Assembly: GCA_005473895.2 (NCBI GenBank)
Contig: SRJI02000002.1
Span: 62,001-126,000, forward strand
Length of the DNA: 64,000 nucleotides
Source: Carideicomes alvinocaridis
GTDB lineage: Bacteria > Pseudomonadota > Alphaproteobacteria > Rhodobacterales > Rhodobacteraceae
Direction: 5' to 3'
Part shown: piece by piece, positions 26,306-35,060 of the stretch
Numbering within the stretch: the stretch's first letter is position 1
How the letters are laid out: each line of letters opens with the position of its first letter
Program-made: the position numbers and the translations under genes
The notes under the pieces: model-generated
What the model saw: only the letters and a program-made list of their open reading frames with translations
Database searches by the model: none
Told to the model about the DNA's origin: nothing

Positions 26306-27127
26306 ATGGACGAGACACGGATCGCGGCGATCATCGACTTCCTGCAGGCGGCGGAGCGGCTGAAGGACACCCTGCGCAGCGGCTTCACCGGGGAGGGCCG
26401 GCCGGAGAGCGTGGCCGAACACAGCTGGCGGCTGTGCCTGCTGGTGACGCTGATGGCGCGGGAACTGGAAGGGGTCGACCAGCTGCGGCTGCTGCGGCTC
26501 TGCATCATCCACGACCTGGGCGAGGCGATCTCGGGCGACATCCCGGCGATCCACCAGACCGGGGCGGGCGACAAGGCGGCGGCGGAACGGGCGGATTTCG
26601 TCACCCTGACCGCGCCCCTGCCGGCGGATCTGCGCGAGGAGATGCTCGCGCTCTGGGACGAATACGAGGCGGCGGAGAGCCCCGAGGCGCAGATGGCCAA
26701 GGGCTTCGACAAGATCGAGACCATGCTGCAGCACGTGGCGGGGCGGAACCCGGCGGATTTCGACTATGGCTTCAACCTCGATTACGGGGCGAGGGCCACC
26801 GGGCGCCACCCGCTCCTGCGGCAGATCCGGGAGCAGGTGGATGCGCTGACCCGCGGGCGGATGGAGGGGGGGGCACCGGAACGTGATGGGCGCGGCTTTG
26901 GCCGGGGCGCGCCGGGGCACTATCCTTCGCCGGAAGCAAGGGAGCGAGACGATGCGTGCGAGGATGATTGCGGCGGCGGGATCGCTGCTGGTCGGGGCCC
27001 TGCTGGCTGGCTGCGCGACCGGGCCAAGCCTGCCCGGCGGGGCGCAGGTGGTGGCAAGTACCGGCGGGCAGCCGGTCTATGCCATCGCGGCGGTGAGCCG
27101 GCATTCCCCCGGCGATTACCGCGATAA
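26306..27127 (+). CDS. HD-domain hydrolase (YfbR/HDDC2-like), frame running into the next gene
   Basis: HD-superfamily phosphohydrolase, probably a 5'-nucleotidase-like enzyme. VAEHSWR gives the first histidine, LCIIHDLGE the HD pair, and FDKIETMLQ a later conserved helix. The domain ends near residue 185. From a run of eight Gs (26866-26873) the frame continues for about 85 low-complexity Gly/Arg-rich residues and overlaps the lipoprotein gene by 176 bp. One extra base in the G-run would give a TGA shortly after (TGA at 26882 in the shifted frame) and a normal-length protein of about 195 residues. The C-terminal extension is therefore probably an artefact or a recent frameshift. The start has a GGGAGG site 5 bp upstream. 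Confidence 0.75.
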   Translation: MDETRIAAIIDFLQAAERLKDTLRSGFTGEGRPESVAEHSWRLCLLVTLMARELEGVDQLRLLRLCIIHDLGEAISGDIPAIHQTGAGDKAAAERADFVTLTAPLPADLREEMLALWDEYEAAESPEAQMAKGFDKIETMLQHVAGRNPADFDYGFNLDYGARATGRHPLLRQIREQVDALTRGRMEGGAPERDGRGFGRGAPGHYPSPEARERDDACEDDCGGGIAAGRGPAGWLRDRAKPARRGAGGGKYRRAAGLCHRGGEPAFPRRLPR

Positions 27128-27314
27128 CCCGCAGGTGGGCGCGGCGCAGCGCCAGGCGGAACTGGCCCGGAAGGAGGCGGCGCTCTGCCCCGGCGGGGCC
27201 GAAACCGTCGGCAGCCAGCGGCGCCGCGTGGACTACCAGGACATCTATTTCCGCCAGGAGCTCGACCAGATCGACGAGGTGATCCGGGACACGCGGCGCA
27301 TCCGTTGCCTCTGA
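26952..27314 (+). CDS. Small lipoprotein
   Basis: A 120-residue secreted lipoprotein. The signal peptide MRARMIAAAGSLLVGALLAGC has a lipobox LLAGC, so the cysteine at about 21 would be lipidated. The mature part is hydrophilic and rich in charged residues, with two further cysteines (LCPGG and the penultimate residue). No known domain was recognised. It overlaps the over-long HD frame and converges on uvrB. A GGGAGCGAG ribosome-binding site supports this start rather than the earlier frame start at 26883. Confidence 0.7.
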   Translation: MRARMIAAAGSLLVGALLAGCATGPSLPGGAQVVASTGGQPVYAIAAVSRHSPGDYRDNPQVGAAQRQAELARKEAALCPGGAETVGSQRRRVDYQDIYFRQELDQIDEVIRDTRRIRCL

Positions 27315-27335
27315 GCGCCCCGGGGATCCCCGGCC

Positions 27336-29534
27336 CTAGCGCTTCCGCCGCTTCACGTTGCCGCCGCGCTGGCCGGGACGGCCGGCGGTCGAGCGGCCCT
27401 TGCCGTGGGCGGCCTGTTCCGAGGCCTTCTCCACCGCCTGCTGCCGCGCCAGCGGGTCGTCGTGGACGGCGAGATCCACCGCCTCCAGCCGCTTGACCTC
27501 GTCGCGCAGGCGGGCGGCCTCCTCGAATTCGAGGTTCTCGGCCGCCTTGCGCATGTCGGCGCGCAGCCCGTCCAGCACCGCCTGCATGTTGCCGCCGGCA
27601 TACTTGCTGTCGACCTTGGCGGTGACCCGGTTCATGTCCACGTCGCCCTGGTAGAGGCCGGCCAGCACGTCCTCCACGTTCTTGCGGACGGTGGCGGGGG
27701 TGATGCCGTGCTCCTCGTTATAGGCCATCTGCTTTTCGCGACGGCGCTCGGTCTCGCCCATCGCCCGCTCCATCGAGCCGGTGATGCGGTCGGCATACAT
27801 GATGACCCGCCCGTCGGCGTTCCGCGCCGCGCGGCCGATGGTCTGGATCAGCGAGGTTTCGGAGCGCAGGAAGCCCTCCTTGTCGGCATCGAGGATCGCC
27901 ACCAGCCCGCATTCGGGGATGTCGAGCCCCTCGCGCAGCAGGTTGATCCCCACCAGCACGTCGAAGGCCCCGAGCCGCAGGTCGCGCAGGATCTCGATCC
28001 GCTCGATCGTGTCGATGTCGGAGTGCATGTAGCGCACCTTGATCCCCTGCTCGTGCAGGTACTCGGTCAGGTCCTCGGCCATCCGCTTGGTCAGCACCGT
28101 GGCCAGCGTGCGGTAGCCCGCCTGCGTCACCTTGCGGATCTCGTCCAGCAGGTCGTCGACCTGCATCTCGACCGGCCGGATCTCCACCTGCGGATCCAGC
28201 AGCCCGGTGGGGCGGATCACCTGCTCGGTGAAGACGCCGCCCGATTGCTCCAGCTCCCACGCCGCGGGGGTGGCGGAGACGAAGACCGATTGCGGCCGCA
28301 TCGCGTCCCATTCCTCGAACTTCAGGGGGCGGTTGTCCATGCAGGAGGGCAGGCGAAAACCATGCTCGGCCAGGGTGAACTTGCGCCGGTAGTCGCCGCG
28401 GTACATGCCGCCGATCTGCGGCACCGAGACGTGGGATTCGTCCGCGAAGACGATGGCGTTGTCGGGGATGAATTCGAACAGCGTCGGGGGCGGCTCGCCG
28501 GGCGCGCGGCCCGTCAGGTAGCGCGAATAGTTCTCGATCCCGTTGCAGACGCCCGTGGCCTCCAGCATCTCGAGGTCGAAATTCGTCCGCTGCTCCAGCC
28601 GCTGGGCCTCCAGCAGCTTGCCCTCGCCCACAAGCTGGTCGAGCCGCTGGCGCAGCTCCTTCTTGATGCCGATGACCGCCTGGTTCATCGTCGGTTTCGG
28701 CGTCACGTAGTGCGAGTTGGCGTAGACGCGGATCTGGTCGAAACTGTCGGTCTTCTGCCCGGTGAGCGGGTCGAACTCGGTGATCGATTCCAGCTCTTCG
28801 CCGAAGAAGGACAGCTTCCACGCGCGGTCCTCAAGGTGGGCGGGCCAGACTTCGAGCGTGTCGCCCCGCACCCGGAAGGCGCCGCGCGAAAACCCCTGGT
28901 CGTTGCGCTTGTATTGCTGCGCCACGAGGTCGGCCATCACCGCGCGCTGGTCGTATTCGTGGCCGACCTTGAGGTCCTGGGTCATCGCGCCGTAGGTCTC
29001 CACCGAGCCGATGCCGTAGATACAGGAGACGGAGGCGACGATGATCACGTCGTCGCGCTCCAGCAGCGCCCGGGTGGCCGAGTGGCGCATCCGGTCGATC
29101 TGTTCGTTGATCTGGCTTTCCTTCTCGATGAAGGTGTCCGAGCGCGGCACGTAGGCCTCGGGCTGGTAGTAGTCGTAGTAGGAGACGAAGTATTCCACCG
29201 CGTTGTCGGGGAAGAAGCCCTTGAACTCCCCGTAAAGCTGCGCCGCCAGGGTCTTGTTCGGGGCCAGGATGATGGCCGGGCGCTGCGTCTCCTCGATCAC
29301 CTTGGCCATGGTGTAGGTCTTGCCCGTACCGGTCGCCCCCAGCAGGACTTGGTTGCGCTCCTCGTCGAGGATGCCCTGCGCCAGCTCGGCGATCGCCGTG
29401 GGCTGGTCGCCCGCAGGCTTGAACTCGGTGTTCATCCTGAAGCGCTTGCCGCCCTCGAGCTTCTCGCGCTCCTTCACCTCGGGGGCGGGCGCGTGCATCA
29501 TCGGCGGCTGCTTGTCGGAATGGGCGTAGGGCAT
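27336..29534 (-). CDS. uvrB: UvrABC excinuclease subunit B
   Basis: A 732-residue DNA helicase-like subunit of nucleotide excision repair, which verifies damage and recruits UvrC. Walker A is [13 protein letters not shown] (about 54-66). The beta-hairpin that clamps DNA includes [17 protein letters not shown]. Helicase motif VI is QTIGRAARN, and the UVR domain that binds UvrC is near 650-690 ([20 protein letters not shown]). The basic C-terminal tail (NVKRRKR) is lineage-typical. It converges with the lipoprotein gene and is followed on the same strand by no obvious operon partner. Confidence 0.97.
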   Translation of the reverse strand: MPYAHSDKQPPMMHAPAPEVKEREKLEGGKRFRMNTEFKPAGDQPTAIAELAQGILDEERNQVLLGATGTGKTYTMAKVIEETQRPAIILAPNKTLAAQLYGEFKGFFPDNAVEYFVSYYDYYQPEAYVPRSDTFIEKESQINEQIDRMRHSATRALLERDDVIIVASVSCIYGIGSVETYGAMTQDLKVGHEYDQRAVMADLVAQQYKRNDQGFSRGAFRVRGDTLEVWPAHLEDRAWKLSFFGEELESITEFDPLTGQKTDSFDQIRVYANSHYVTPKPTMNQAVIGIKKELRQRLDQLVGEGKLLEAQRLEQRTNFDLEMLEATGVCNGIENYSRYLTGRAPGEPPPTLFEFIPDNAIVFADESHVSVPQIGGMYRGDYRRKFTLAEHGFRLPSCMDNRPLKFEEWDAMRPQSVFVSATPAAWELEQSGGVFTEQVIRPTGLLDPQVEIRPVEMQVDDLLDEIRKVTQAGYRTLATVLTKRMAEDLTEYLHEQGIKVRYMHSDIDTIERIEILRDLRLGAFDVLVGINLLREGLDIPECGLVAILDADKEGFLRSETSLIQTIGRAARNADGRVIMYADRITGSMERAMGETERRREKQMAYNEEHGITPATVRKNVEDVLAGLYQGDVDMNRVTAKVDSKYAGGNMQAVLDGLRADMRKAAENLEFEEAARLRDEVKRLEAVDLAVHDDPLARQQAVEKASEQAAHGKGRSTAGRPGQRGGNVKRRKR

Positions 29535-29621
29535 GAACAGGCTCCGGGGATTGGCCCCCCTAACATGTTCCTATTTCGTCCCGGTGCAAGGGGCGGGGCC
29601 GGTGCCTGCCGACAGCCGGTG

Positions 29622-31307
29622 TCAGGAGCCCTGCCGCTGATCGCTGTCCCGGTCCGGCCAGAGCTCCGCCTTGAGTTCGGGCCAGAGCTCGGGCTCCAGC
29701 CGGTCGGTCAGTTCCCGGATGCGATCGCCGAAGACCTGCCAGCCGCCGATGGAGGCCGCATGCACCTTGTTGCGCACCTGGTGGAGAGAGGCCGTGCGGA
29801 CGCGGGCGCGATTGTCCTCCGGGTGCATCATCGCGGGATCCCAGTCCAGCCCGCAATGCTCGGCCAGCCGGCGGCTCTCGGCCTGGATGTCCTGCACGAG
29901 GTCCTCGTAGCGGACGGTGAGGATGCGGTCGGCATAGGCCTGGCGCCAGTAATACATGTAGGCGCGGTAGAGGTTCTCTTCGTGCGCGATGCTGGACAGG
30001 CGGTTGGCAAAGCGCATCCCCTGGCCGCGGAAGCGCTGTTTCCAGATCGACAGGGCCACGTCGCGGGGATCCCGCTCGATATTCACCACGCGGGCGGTGG
30101 GGAAGGCGGCCAGCAGCAGGCCGATCCGGCGGTAATTCGCGGGCAGCTTGTCGACGAAGGCACGGGTGCCTTCCGGCAGGTCGGGGACGCGCGCCATGTA
30201 GTCCTGTGCCACCCGGTCCAGCCGCTCGGGCGTCAGCGATTCGCCCTTCTCCAGGAAGTCGTGCGCGACCCGCGCGCCGGCATCCAGTTCCCCGCAGGAG
30301 GCGACGCCCTCGGCGGCGGTCAGGATCATCTCCACCAGCGTGGTGCCGGAGCGGGGCAGGCCGACCACGAAGATCGGCCGCGGGCTGTCCGGCAGCGGGT
30401 GCGAGGGGGTGACCGATTGCAGGAAGATCCGCGTCGCCTTCTGGAACTCGGTGCAGGCCGCCTTGTCCGTGGCCGGGGCGCGGCTGGCATCGATCTCGTG
30501 GGCGCGGCTGAACTGCTCCATGGCAAGCGCGGTGTCCCCCTGCCGCTCGGCGATGCGGGCGGCGGCCATGTGAAGCGCAGCGCGGTCGTCGTCGCTCTTG
30601 CCCTGGCGCGACAGGGCGGCGTTCACCAGCTTGGCGATCTCCGGCAGCCGGTCCATGGGGGCGAGCGTCACGATCTGCTGCAGCGCCTCGGCGTTCTCCG
30701 GGTCGGCCGCCAGGATGCGGCCATACATGGCGCGGGCCTCTTCGCGCTGGCCCAGCTCGTTCAGCCGTTCGGCGGCGTTCTGCATCGCCAGCGTATCGTT
30801 GGGCCGGATCCGGAGGATGGCGTGGAAATCCTCCAGCGCGGCCTCGGGTTGGCCGAGTTCGGATTTCGCCTGGCCGCGAAAGTTCAGGGCATCGACATGG
30901 CGCGGATCGCGCGCCAGCACCGCGTCCGCCGCCTCGATCGCGCCGCGCCAGTCGGTGGAGAGGTAGCGATTGATCACCCGGAGGTGGAGTGCCTGCGGAT
31001 CCTCCGGCCGCATCTCCAGCAGGCGGTCGATGAGCAGGGAAGCCCGGTCGCGCTGCTTGGACATGATCAGGGCGAGGGCGAGATTCGCCTGGTATTCCGG
31101 GTGACCCGGCGACAGTTTGAGCGCCCGCTGGAACCACGGAATCGCCGCGCCGTGGTCCCCGGATTCGGCCAGGGCGGCGCCTGCAAGGTTTTGATAAAGC
31201 GCGGTTTCCGGGGATTTCTTCGCCGCGACCCGGGCCTTCTTGAAGGCCGATTGCGGCTTTCCGGCCATGAGGTCCTTCTGGAATTTCCGAATGAGGTCCT
31301 GGGACAT
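29622..31307 (-). CDS. TPR-repeat sulfotransferase
   Basis: A 561-residue protein. Residues 1-260 form about six tetratricopeptide repeats (ALYQNLAGAALAESGDHGAAIPWFQRALK and similar). Residues about 290-540 form a sulfotransferase with the PAPS 5'-phosphate loop VGLPRSGTTLVEMIL and the 3'-phosphate motif IERDPRDVALSIW. It probably transfers sulfate from PAPS to a carbohydrate or protein. Such TPR-sulfotransferase fusions are common in roseobacters and of unknown substrate. No signal peptide, so it is cytoplasmic. It is a single gene, upstream of uvrB on the same strand. Confidence 0.87.
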   Translation of the reverse strand: MSQDLIRKFQKDLMAGKPQSAFKKARVAAKKSPETALYQNLAGAALAESGDHGAAIPWFQRALKLSPGHPEYQANLALALIMSKQRDRASLLIDRLLEMRPEDPQALHLRVINRYLSTDWRGAIEAADAVLARDPRHVDALNFRGQAKSELGQPEAALEDFHAILRIRPNDTLAMQNAAERLNELGQREEARAMYGRILAADPENAEALQQIVTLAPMDRLPEIAKLVNAALSRQGKSDDDRAALHMAAARIAERQGDTALAMEQFSRAHEIDASRAPATDKAACTEFQKATRIFLQSVTPSHPLPDSPRPIFVVGLPRSGTTLVEMILTAAEGVASCGELDAGARVAHDFLEKGESLTPERLDRVAQDYMARVPDLPEGTRAFVDKLPANYRRIGLLLAAFPTARVVNIERDPRDVALSIWKQRFRGQGMRFANRLSSIAHEENLYRAYMYYWRQAYADRILTVRYEDLVQDIQAESRRLAEHCGLDWDPAMMHPEDNRARVRTASLHQVRNKVHAASIGGWQVFGDRIRELTDRLEPELWPELKAELWPDRDSDQRQGS

Positions 31308-31525
31308 GCCGGTCTCCTGAATGCGTTATTTGATGCGCATCACAATTACATGACGTTGTCACGCAACTTTTTTGGAATCCTGGGGATATTCTCGCTGACG
31401 ATTTCGTGTTGTGCGCGAAAACGGCGTTTTGCCTCGCCGTTCGGCAGGATTTGGCCGATCCAACCCTTGTTCGCGTCTCCCGAATGACCGATAAGAGGCC
31501 CGTTCGAAGACGAGGAACGCCATCC

Positions 31526-31837
31526 ATGACCGCTCGCATCTATCGCCCTTCCCGCAATGCCATGCAGTCCGGCACGGCCCGGACGCGTCACTGGGTGCTG
31601 GAATTCGCCGCGGACAGCCGGCGCGAGGTCGATCCGCTGATGGGCTGGACCTCCTCCTCCGACACGCAGAGCCAGGTCCGCATGCGCTTTCCGACCAAGG
31701 AAGCGGCCCTCGAATATGCCGAGGAGCATGGCATCGAGGCGGTCGTGACCGAGCCCAAGACGCGCAAGCCCAATGTCCGCCCCGGCGGCTATGGCGAGAA
31801 TTTCGCGACCAACCGGCGCGGTCCCTGGACCCACTGA
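31526..31837 (+). CDS. NDUFS4-like accessory subunit of NADH dehydrogenase
   Basis: A 103-residue ETC complex I subunit-family protein, homologous to mitochondrial NDUFS4 (18-kDa subunit). Motifs: [14 protein letters not shown]-x-[36 protein letters not shown] and the C-terminal [13 protein letters not shown] with a NRRGPWTH end. In alphaproteobacteria this subunit stabilises the NADH-binding arm of complex I at the inner membrane. The start has GAGGAA 9 bp upstream. A classic intrinsic terminator follows the stop. Confidence 0.92.
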   Translation: MTARIYRPSRNAMQSGTARTRHWVLEFAADSRREVDPLMGWTSSSDTQSQVRMRFPTKEAALEYAEEHGIEAVVTEPKTRKPNVRPGGYGENFATNRRGPWTH

Positions 31838-31858
31838 GACCGGGCTGATCCCCGCAGG

Positions 31859-31883
31859 AAGGGCGCCCGCGTGGCGCCTTTTT
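31859..31883 (+). terminator. Intrinsic terminator after the NDUFS4-like gene
   Basis: GGCGCC (31862-31867), 5-nt loop CGCGT, GGCGCC (31873-31878), then TTTTT. An A-pair before the stem extends it into the T-run, so it may also serve the opposing GntR gene. Confidence 0.8.
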
Positions 31884-31908
31884 CGTGTCAGCGCTCCGGC
31901 CCGGCCGG

Positions 31909-32550
31909 TCAGCCCCGCATCCGCGCCACGCTCATCGAGATATGCGCCCGCCGGATCAGCGCGGCGGCCTCCAGGTCCCCGGCGCGCAGCGCCGCCTCCG
32001 TCTCGGCCAGTTCGCGGCGGAAGATGTCCACCTCGTCCGCGAGGACGAGGTTGGGAATGGATTTCAGCCAGATACGGGCGGTGCGGAAGTACAGCCGTTC
32101 CGACAGGTCACGCAGCGCCTCGTTCGCGGTCAGGGCGAGACCGAAGGCGAAGAATTCCATGTTGAGCCGCGCGAAAGCGCGGGCCTCGGGGCGGCGCGCC
32201 AGCGCCGCGCCGCGCTCGACCAGCCCCGAGAGCTGCGCCAGCAGCTCGGGCGTGACGGCGGCCGGCGACAGCCGGCCCACGAGCTGCGCCAGTTCCATCC
32301 GCAGGTCGTAGACCTGCCACATCTCTTCCAGGTCGACGTCGGTCACCAGCGTTCCCACGCCGTGCAGCGATCGTACCAGCCCCTCGTCCTCCAGCCGCGC
32401 CAGCACGCGGCGCAGCGGCGTGCGCGAGGTGCCGAATTCCGCCGCCAGGGTCGCCTCGGAGAGGCGCATCCCCGGCGGGTAATCCAGCAGGCAGATCCGT
32501 TCGCGCAGCGCCTCGTAGAGGCGCCGGTGCCGCTCGGCGGCTTCAGACAC
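31909..32550 (-). CDS. GntR-family regulator with FCD domain
   Basis: A 213-residue regulator. The winged helix-turn-helix lies at 1-70 (LSEATLAAEFGTSRTPLRRVLARLEDEGLV) and the all-helical FCD ligand domain at 85-205. FCD domains often bind small acids. It overlaps the ArgE-type gene by 8 bp and is last in the minus-strand arm of the ectoine cluster, so it is co-transcribed with its probable targets. Known ectoine clusters usually carry EnuR, a MocR-type GntR regulator with an aminotransferase domain; that protein is absent here. The TGTGCACA sites at 34929 and 35033 may be its operators. Confidence 0.85.
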   Translation of the reverse strand: MSEAAERHRRLYEALRERICLLDYPPGMRLSEATLAAEFGTSRTPLRRVLARLEDEGLVRSLHGVGTLVTDVDLEEMWQVYDLRMELAQLVGRLSPAAVTPELLAQLSGLVERGAALARRPEARAFARLNMEFFAFGLALTANEALRDLSERLYFRTARIWLKSIPNLVLADEVDIFRRELAETEAALRAGDLEAAALIRRAHISMSVARMRG

Positions 32551-33706
32551 GGGCGATGCGGGCGGTCAGACGCTCCAGCATCGACACGCACTTGTCCATC
32601 TGGTCGAGGCTGACGAACTCGTCCGGCTTGTGCGCCTGCGCGATGCTGCCCGGTCCGCAGACCACCGCCGACAGCCCCAGCCGGGTGAACAACCCCGCCT
32701 CGGTGCCGAAGGCCACCACGTCGGCGCCGTTGGCCCCGGTCAGCTCGCAGAAGAGATCCCGCGCCGCGTTCTCGTCCATGGGCTCCAGCCCGTCGACCTC
32801 GCCCACCGCCTCGGTCACGATCTCCGCCTCGGGGTGGATGGCGCGCATCGCCGGCAGCAGGTCATGATCGATGAAACCGCCGATCTCGCGATGGATGAAG
32901 TGGTAGTCGTCCTGCTGCACCGGGCGGAATTCCCAATCCACCTCGGCCTTGCCGACGATGACGTTATGCGCCACCCCGCCATGCACGCCGCCGATGTTGA
33001 GCGTCGTCCAGGCAGGGTCGAACTTGCTGGTCGGCGGGGCGCGGTCCTTCAGCGCCTCGCGCAGCTCCAGCAGGCGCATGACGTAGCGCACCGCGTATTC
33101 CGCCGCGTTGACGCCCAGGTCGGGGGCCGAGCCGTGGCCCTCCAGCCCGGCGAAACGCGTGGTGTATTCGCAGCAGCCCTTGTGGCCCTCGATCACCCGC
33201 ATCTCGGTCGGTTCGCCGATCAGCGCCATGGCGGGGCGCAGGTCGCGCTCCTGCAGCTCCGACACCAGCGATTGCGCCCCGAGGCAGCCGGTCTCCTCGT
33301 CATGGGTAAAGGCGAAATGCACCGGGCGTTTGAGCTCGGTCTGCGACAGCAGCGGCGCAATCCCCATGGCGGCGGCGATGAAGCCCTTCATGTCGCAGGT
33401 GCCGCGGCCGAAAAGCAGCCCGTCGCGTTCCTCCATCACGAAGGGGTCGGAGGACCAGTCCTGGTCCTCCACCGGCACGACGTCGGTATGGCCCGACAGC
33501 ACGATGCCCCCGGGCATGTCCGGCCCGATGGTCCCCCAGAGGTTCGCCTTGCGCCCGGTCTCGTCGTGGTAGACGTCGACCTGCGCCCCGAGATCGGACA
33601 GCCGGTTGGCGAGATAGGCGATCATCTCGATATTGCTGTCCGTCGAGACGCTGGGATAGGCGATCAGGTCGCCGAGGATTTCCGTTGTCTCGATCAGTCG
33701 GCTCAT
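32543..33706 (-). CDS. M20 amidohydrolase, ArgE-type deacetylase (probable acetyl-diaminobutyrate deacetylase)
   Basis: A 387-residue M20 metallopeptidase of the acetylornithine-deacetylase type. Metal ligands: the histidine in SGHTDVVPV, the bridging aspartate in GRGTCDMKGF, the EE pair in HDEETGCLG, the glutamate in GEPTEM and the histidine in AQAHKPDEF. It removes an N-acetyl group from an amino acid. It overlaps the ectoine hydrolase gene by 4 bp, so the likely substrate is N-acetyl-2,4-diaminobutyrate from ectoine opening. This places it in the DoeB/EutE step, but by a different protein family from the AstE-like DoeB. A true acetylornithine deacetylase role cannot be excluded. Confidence 0.82.
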   Translation of the reverse strand: MSRLIETTEILGDLIAYPSVSTDSNIEMIAYLANRLSDLGAQVDVYHDETGRKANLWGTIGPDMPGGIVLSGHTDVVPVEDQDWSSDPFVMEERDGLLFGRGTCDMKGFIAAAMGIAPLLSQTELKRPVHFAFTHDEETGCLGAQSLVSELQERDLRPAMALIGEPTEMRVIEGHKGCCEYTTRFAGLEGHGSAPDLGVNAAEYAVRYVMRLLELREALKDRAPPTSKFDPAWTTLNIGGVHGGVAHNVIVGKAEVDWEFRPVQQDDYHFIHREIGGFIDHDLLPAMRAIHPEAEIVTEAVGEVDGLEPMDENAARDLFCELTGANGADVVAFGTEAGLFTRLGLSAVVCGPGSIAQAHKPDEFVSLDQMDKCVSMLERLTARIARV

Positions 33707-34884
33707 TTGACGAACATCCTCCTTGGCCGGTCACACAGGCAATGGGCGGGCCCGTCCTCCGTGATGACGATGGATTCGGTGATTTCCAACCCCCAGTCCT
33801 CCATCCAGAGGCCGGGCATGAAGTGAAAGGTCATGCCGGGCTCCAGCACCGTCTCGTCCTCCGACCTGAGCGAGATCGTGCGCTCGCCCCAGTCCGGCGG
33901 GTAGGACAGGCCGATCGGGTAGCCGCAGCGCGCGCCCCGCTCGATGCCTTCGCGCAGCAGCGGCGCGGCCAGCGCCTCGGCGATGTCGCAGGCGCGGTTG
34001 CCGGCGCGCGCGGCCTCCAGCCCGTTCTCCAGCCCCTCGACCAGCGCCGCCTCCGCCCGGATCAGGAAGGCGGGCGGCGTGCCCAGAAAGATCGTGCGGC
34101 AGAAGGGCGCGTGGTAGCGCCGGTAGCAGCCCGAGATCTCGAAGAACGTGGCCTCCCCGGTCTTGAAGAGGTTGCCGTTCCACGTCAGGTGCGGCGCGGC
34201 GGCATCGGTGCCCGAGGGCAGCAGCGGCACGATGGCGGCGTAATCGCCCCAATGCCCGTCGGCGCCGCGGATGGCGTCGCGCTGGATCTCGGCCACGATC
34301 TCGTTCTTCGGGATGTCGGGCTCCACCCGGTCCAGCAGGCCGTCGACGATCTTTTCCGAGATCCGGGCGGCGCGCCGCATGAATTCCAGTTCTTCTTCGG
34401 ATTTCACCGTGCGCTGCCAGTTGACCAGCGCCGTGGCATCGATGAGCTGCGCGCTCGGCATCGACTGGTTCAGGGTCTGGTAGGCCTTGGCGGAGAAATA
34501 GTAGTTCTCCATCTCCACGCCCACGCGGCTCTGGGCATGGCCGAATTCCTTGAGCCAGCGGGCAAGGTCCTGCATCGGGTGCCGCTCGGTCGACTGCACG
34601 TAATTGTCGGCATAGCCCTGCACCCGGTCGTCGCCCATCCAGACCGTGCGATAGGCGCCGTTGGCATCCTGGTTGCGGCCCCACCACATCGGGTCGGCAT
34701 CGTGGAAGACCAGCACGCCCTGGTGCACGTAGAAGGACCAGCCGTCATAGCCCGTGAGCCAGGCCATGTTGCTGGGATCGGTCACGAAAAGCACGTCGAT
34801 CCCTCGCTCCGCCATCGCCTTTCGCGTCTTGGTGAGGCGACGGTCGTATTCCTCGGGCGAAAAGGGGATGTCCTTGCGAATCAT
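33703..34884 (-). CDS. doeA: Ectoine hydrolase (M24 creatinase-fold)
   Basis: A 393-residue M24/pita-bread protein that opens the ring of ectoine to N-acetyl-2,4-diaminobutyrate in the cytoplasm. The N-terminal creatinase domain (TDPSNMAWLTGYDGWSFYVHQG) and the C-terminal domain (HWGDYAAIVP, PSGTDAAAPHLTWN, FFEISGCYRRYHAPFCRTI) match EutD/DoeA well. The aminopeptidase-P metal ligands are not conserved, as in creatinase and ectoine hydrolase. Start 34884 was chosen for its AGGA site and family length. It is divergent from eutB, with a 176-bp shared promoter region. Confidence 0.87.
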   Translation of the reverse strand: MIRKDIPFSPEEYDRRLTKTRKAMAERGIDVLFVTDPSNMAWLTGYDGWSFYVHQGVLVFHDADPMWWGRNQDANGAYRTVWMGDDRVQGYADNYVQSTERHPMQDLARWLKEFGHAQSRVGVEMENYYFSAKAYQTLNQSMPSAQLIDATALVNWQRTVKSEEELEFMRRAARISEKIVDGLLDRVEPDIPKNEIVAEIQRDAIRGADGHWGDYAAIVPLLPSGTDAAAPHLTWNGNLFKTGEATFFEISGCYRRYHAPFCRTIFLGTPPAFLIRAEAALVEGLENGLEAARAGNRACDIAEALAAPLLREGIERGARCGYPIGLSYPPDWGERTISLRSEDETVLEPGMTFHFMPGLWMEDWGLEITESIVITEDGPAHCLCDRPRRMFVK

Positions 34885-34928
34885 CGGCCGGTGTCCTTGC
34901 ATTGTCGGGATGCGACCATACTGGCAAC

Positions 34929-34940
34929 TTGTGCACATCT
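34929..34940. promoter_or_regulatory. Operator candidate 1, TTGTGCACATCT
   Basis: A 12-bp element containing the perfect palindrome TGTGCACA, about 45 bp upstream of the doeA start. Its reverse complement recurs exactly at 35033-35044 in front of eutB. It is probably bound by the local GntR/FCD regulator or the Lrp-type regulator. Confidence 0.6.
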
Positions 34941-34989
34941 GGGCCGTCCAGAAAGCGACCCCTGCATGGCGCATTTGGAATAGTGCTGG

Positions 34990-35021
34990 AATTTTGGGCC
35001 ATTATGGTGAATTTCGGCCCC
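34990..35021. promoter_or_regulatory. Pair of AT-rich direct repeats in the divergent promoter
   Basis: GAATTTTGGGCC and GAATTTCGGCCC lie about 20 bp apart between the two TGTGCACA sites. Two-turn spacing of AT-rich half sites is what an Lrp/AsnC-type regulator would use. No protein is proven to bind here. Confidence 0.35.
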
Positions 35022-35032
35022 GATACAAAACA

Positions 35033-35044
35033 AGATGTGCACAA
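35033..35044. promoter_or_regulatory. Operator candidate 2, AGATGTGCACAA
   Basis: Exact inverted copy of the site at 34929-34940, ending 16 bp before the eutB ATG. It overlaps the place where the ribosome-binding site and transcript start of eutB are expected, which suits a repressor. Confidence 0.6.
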
Positions 35045-35060
35045 CTGAAAGGCGGTGCGA

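Noticed and set aside
27405-31487. A 1360-codon plus-strand open frame
   Set aside because: Lies antisense to uvrB and the TPR-sulfotransferase, whose motifs are complete. The translation is Arg/Gly/His/Val-rich with no domain. It is a GC-rich antisense shadow.
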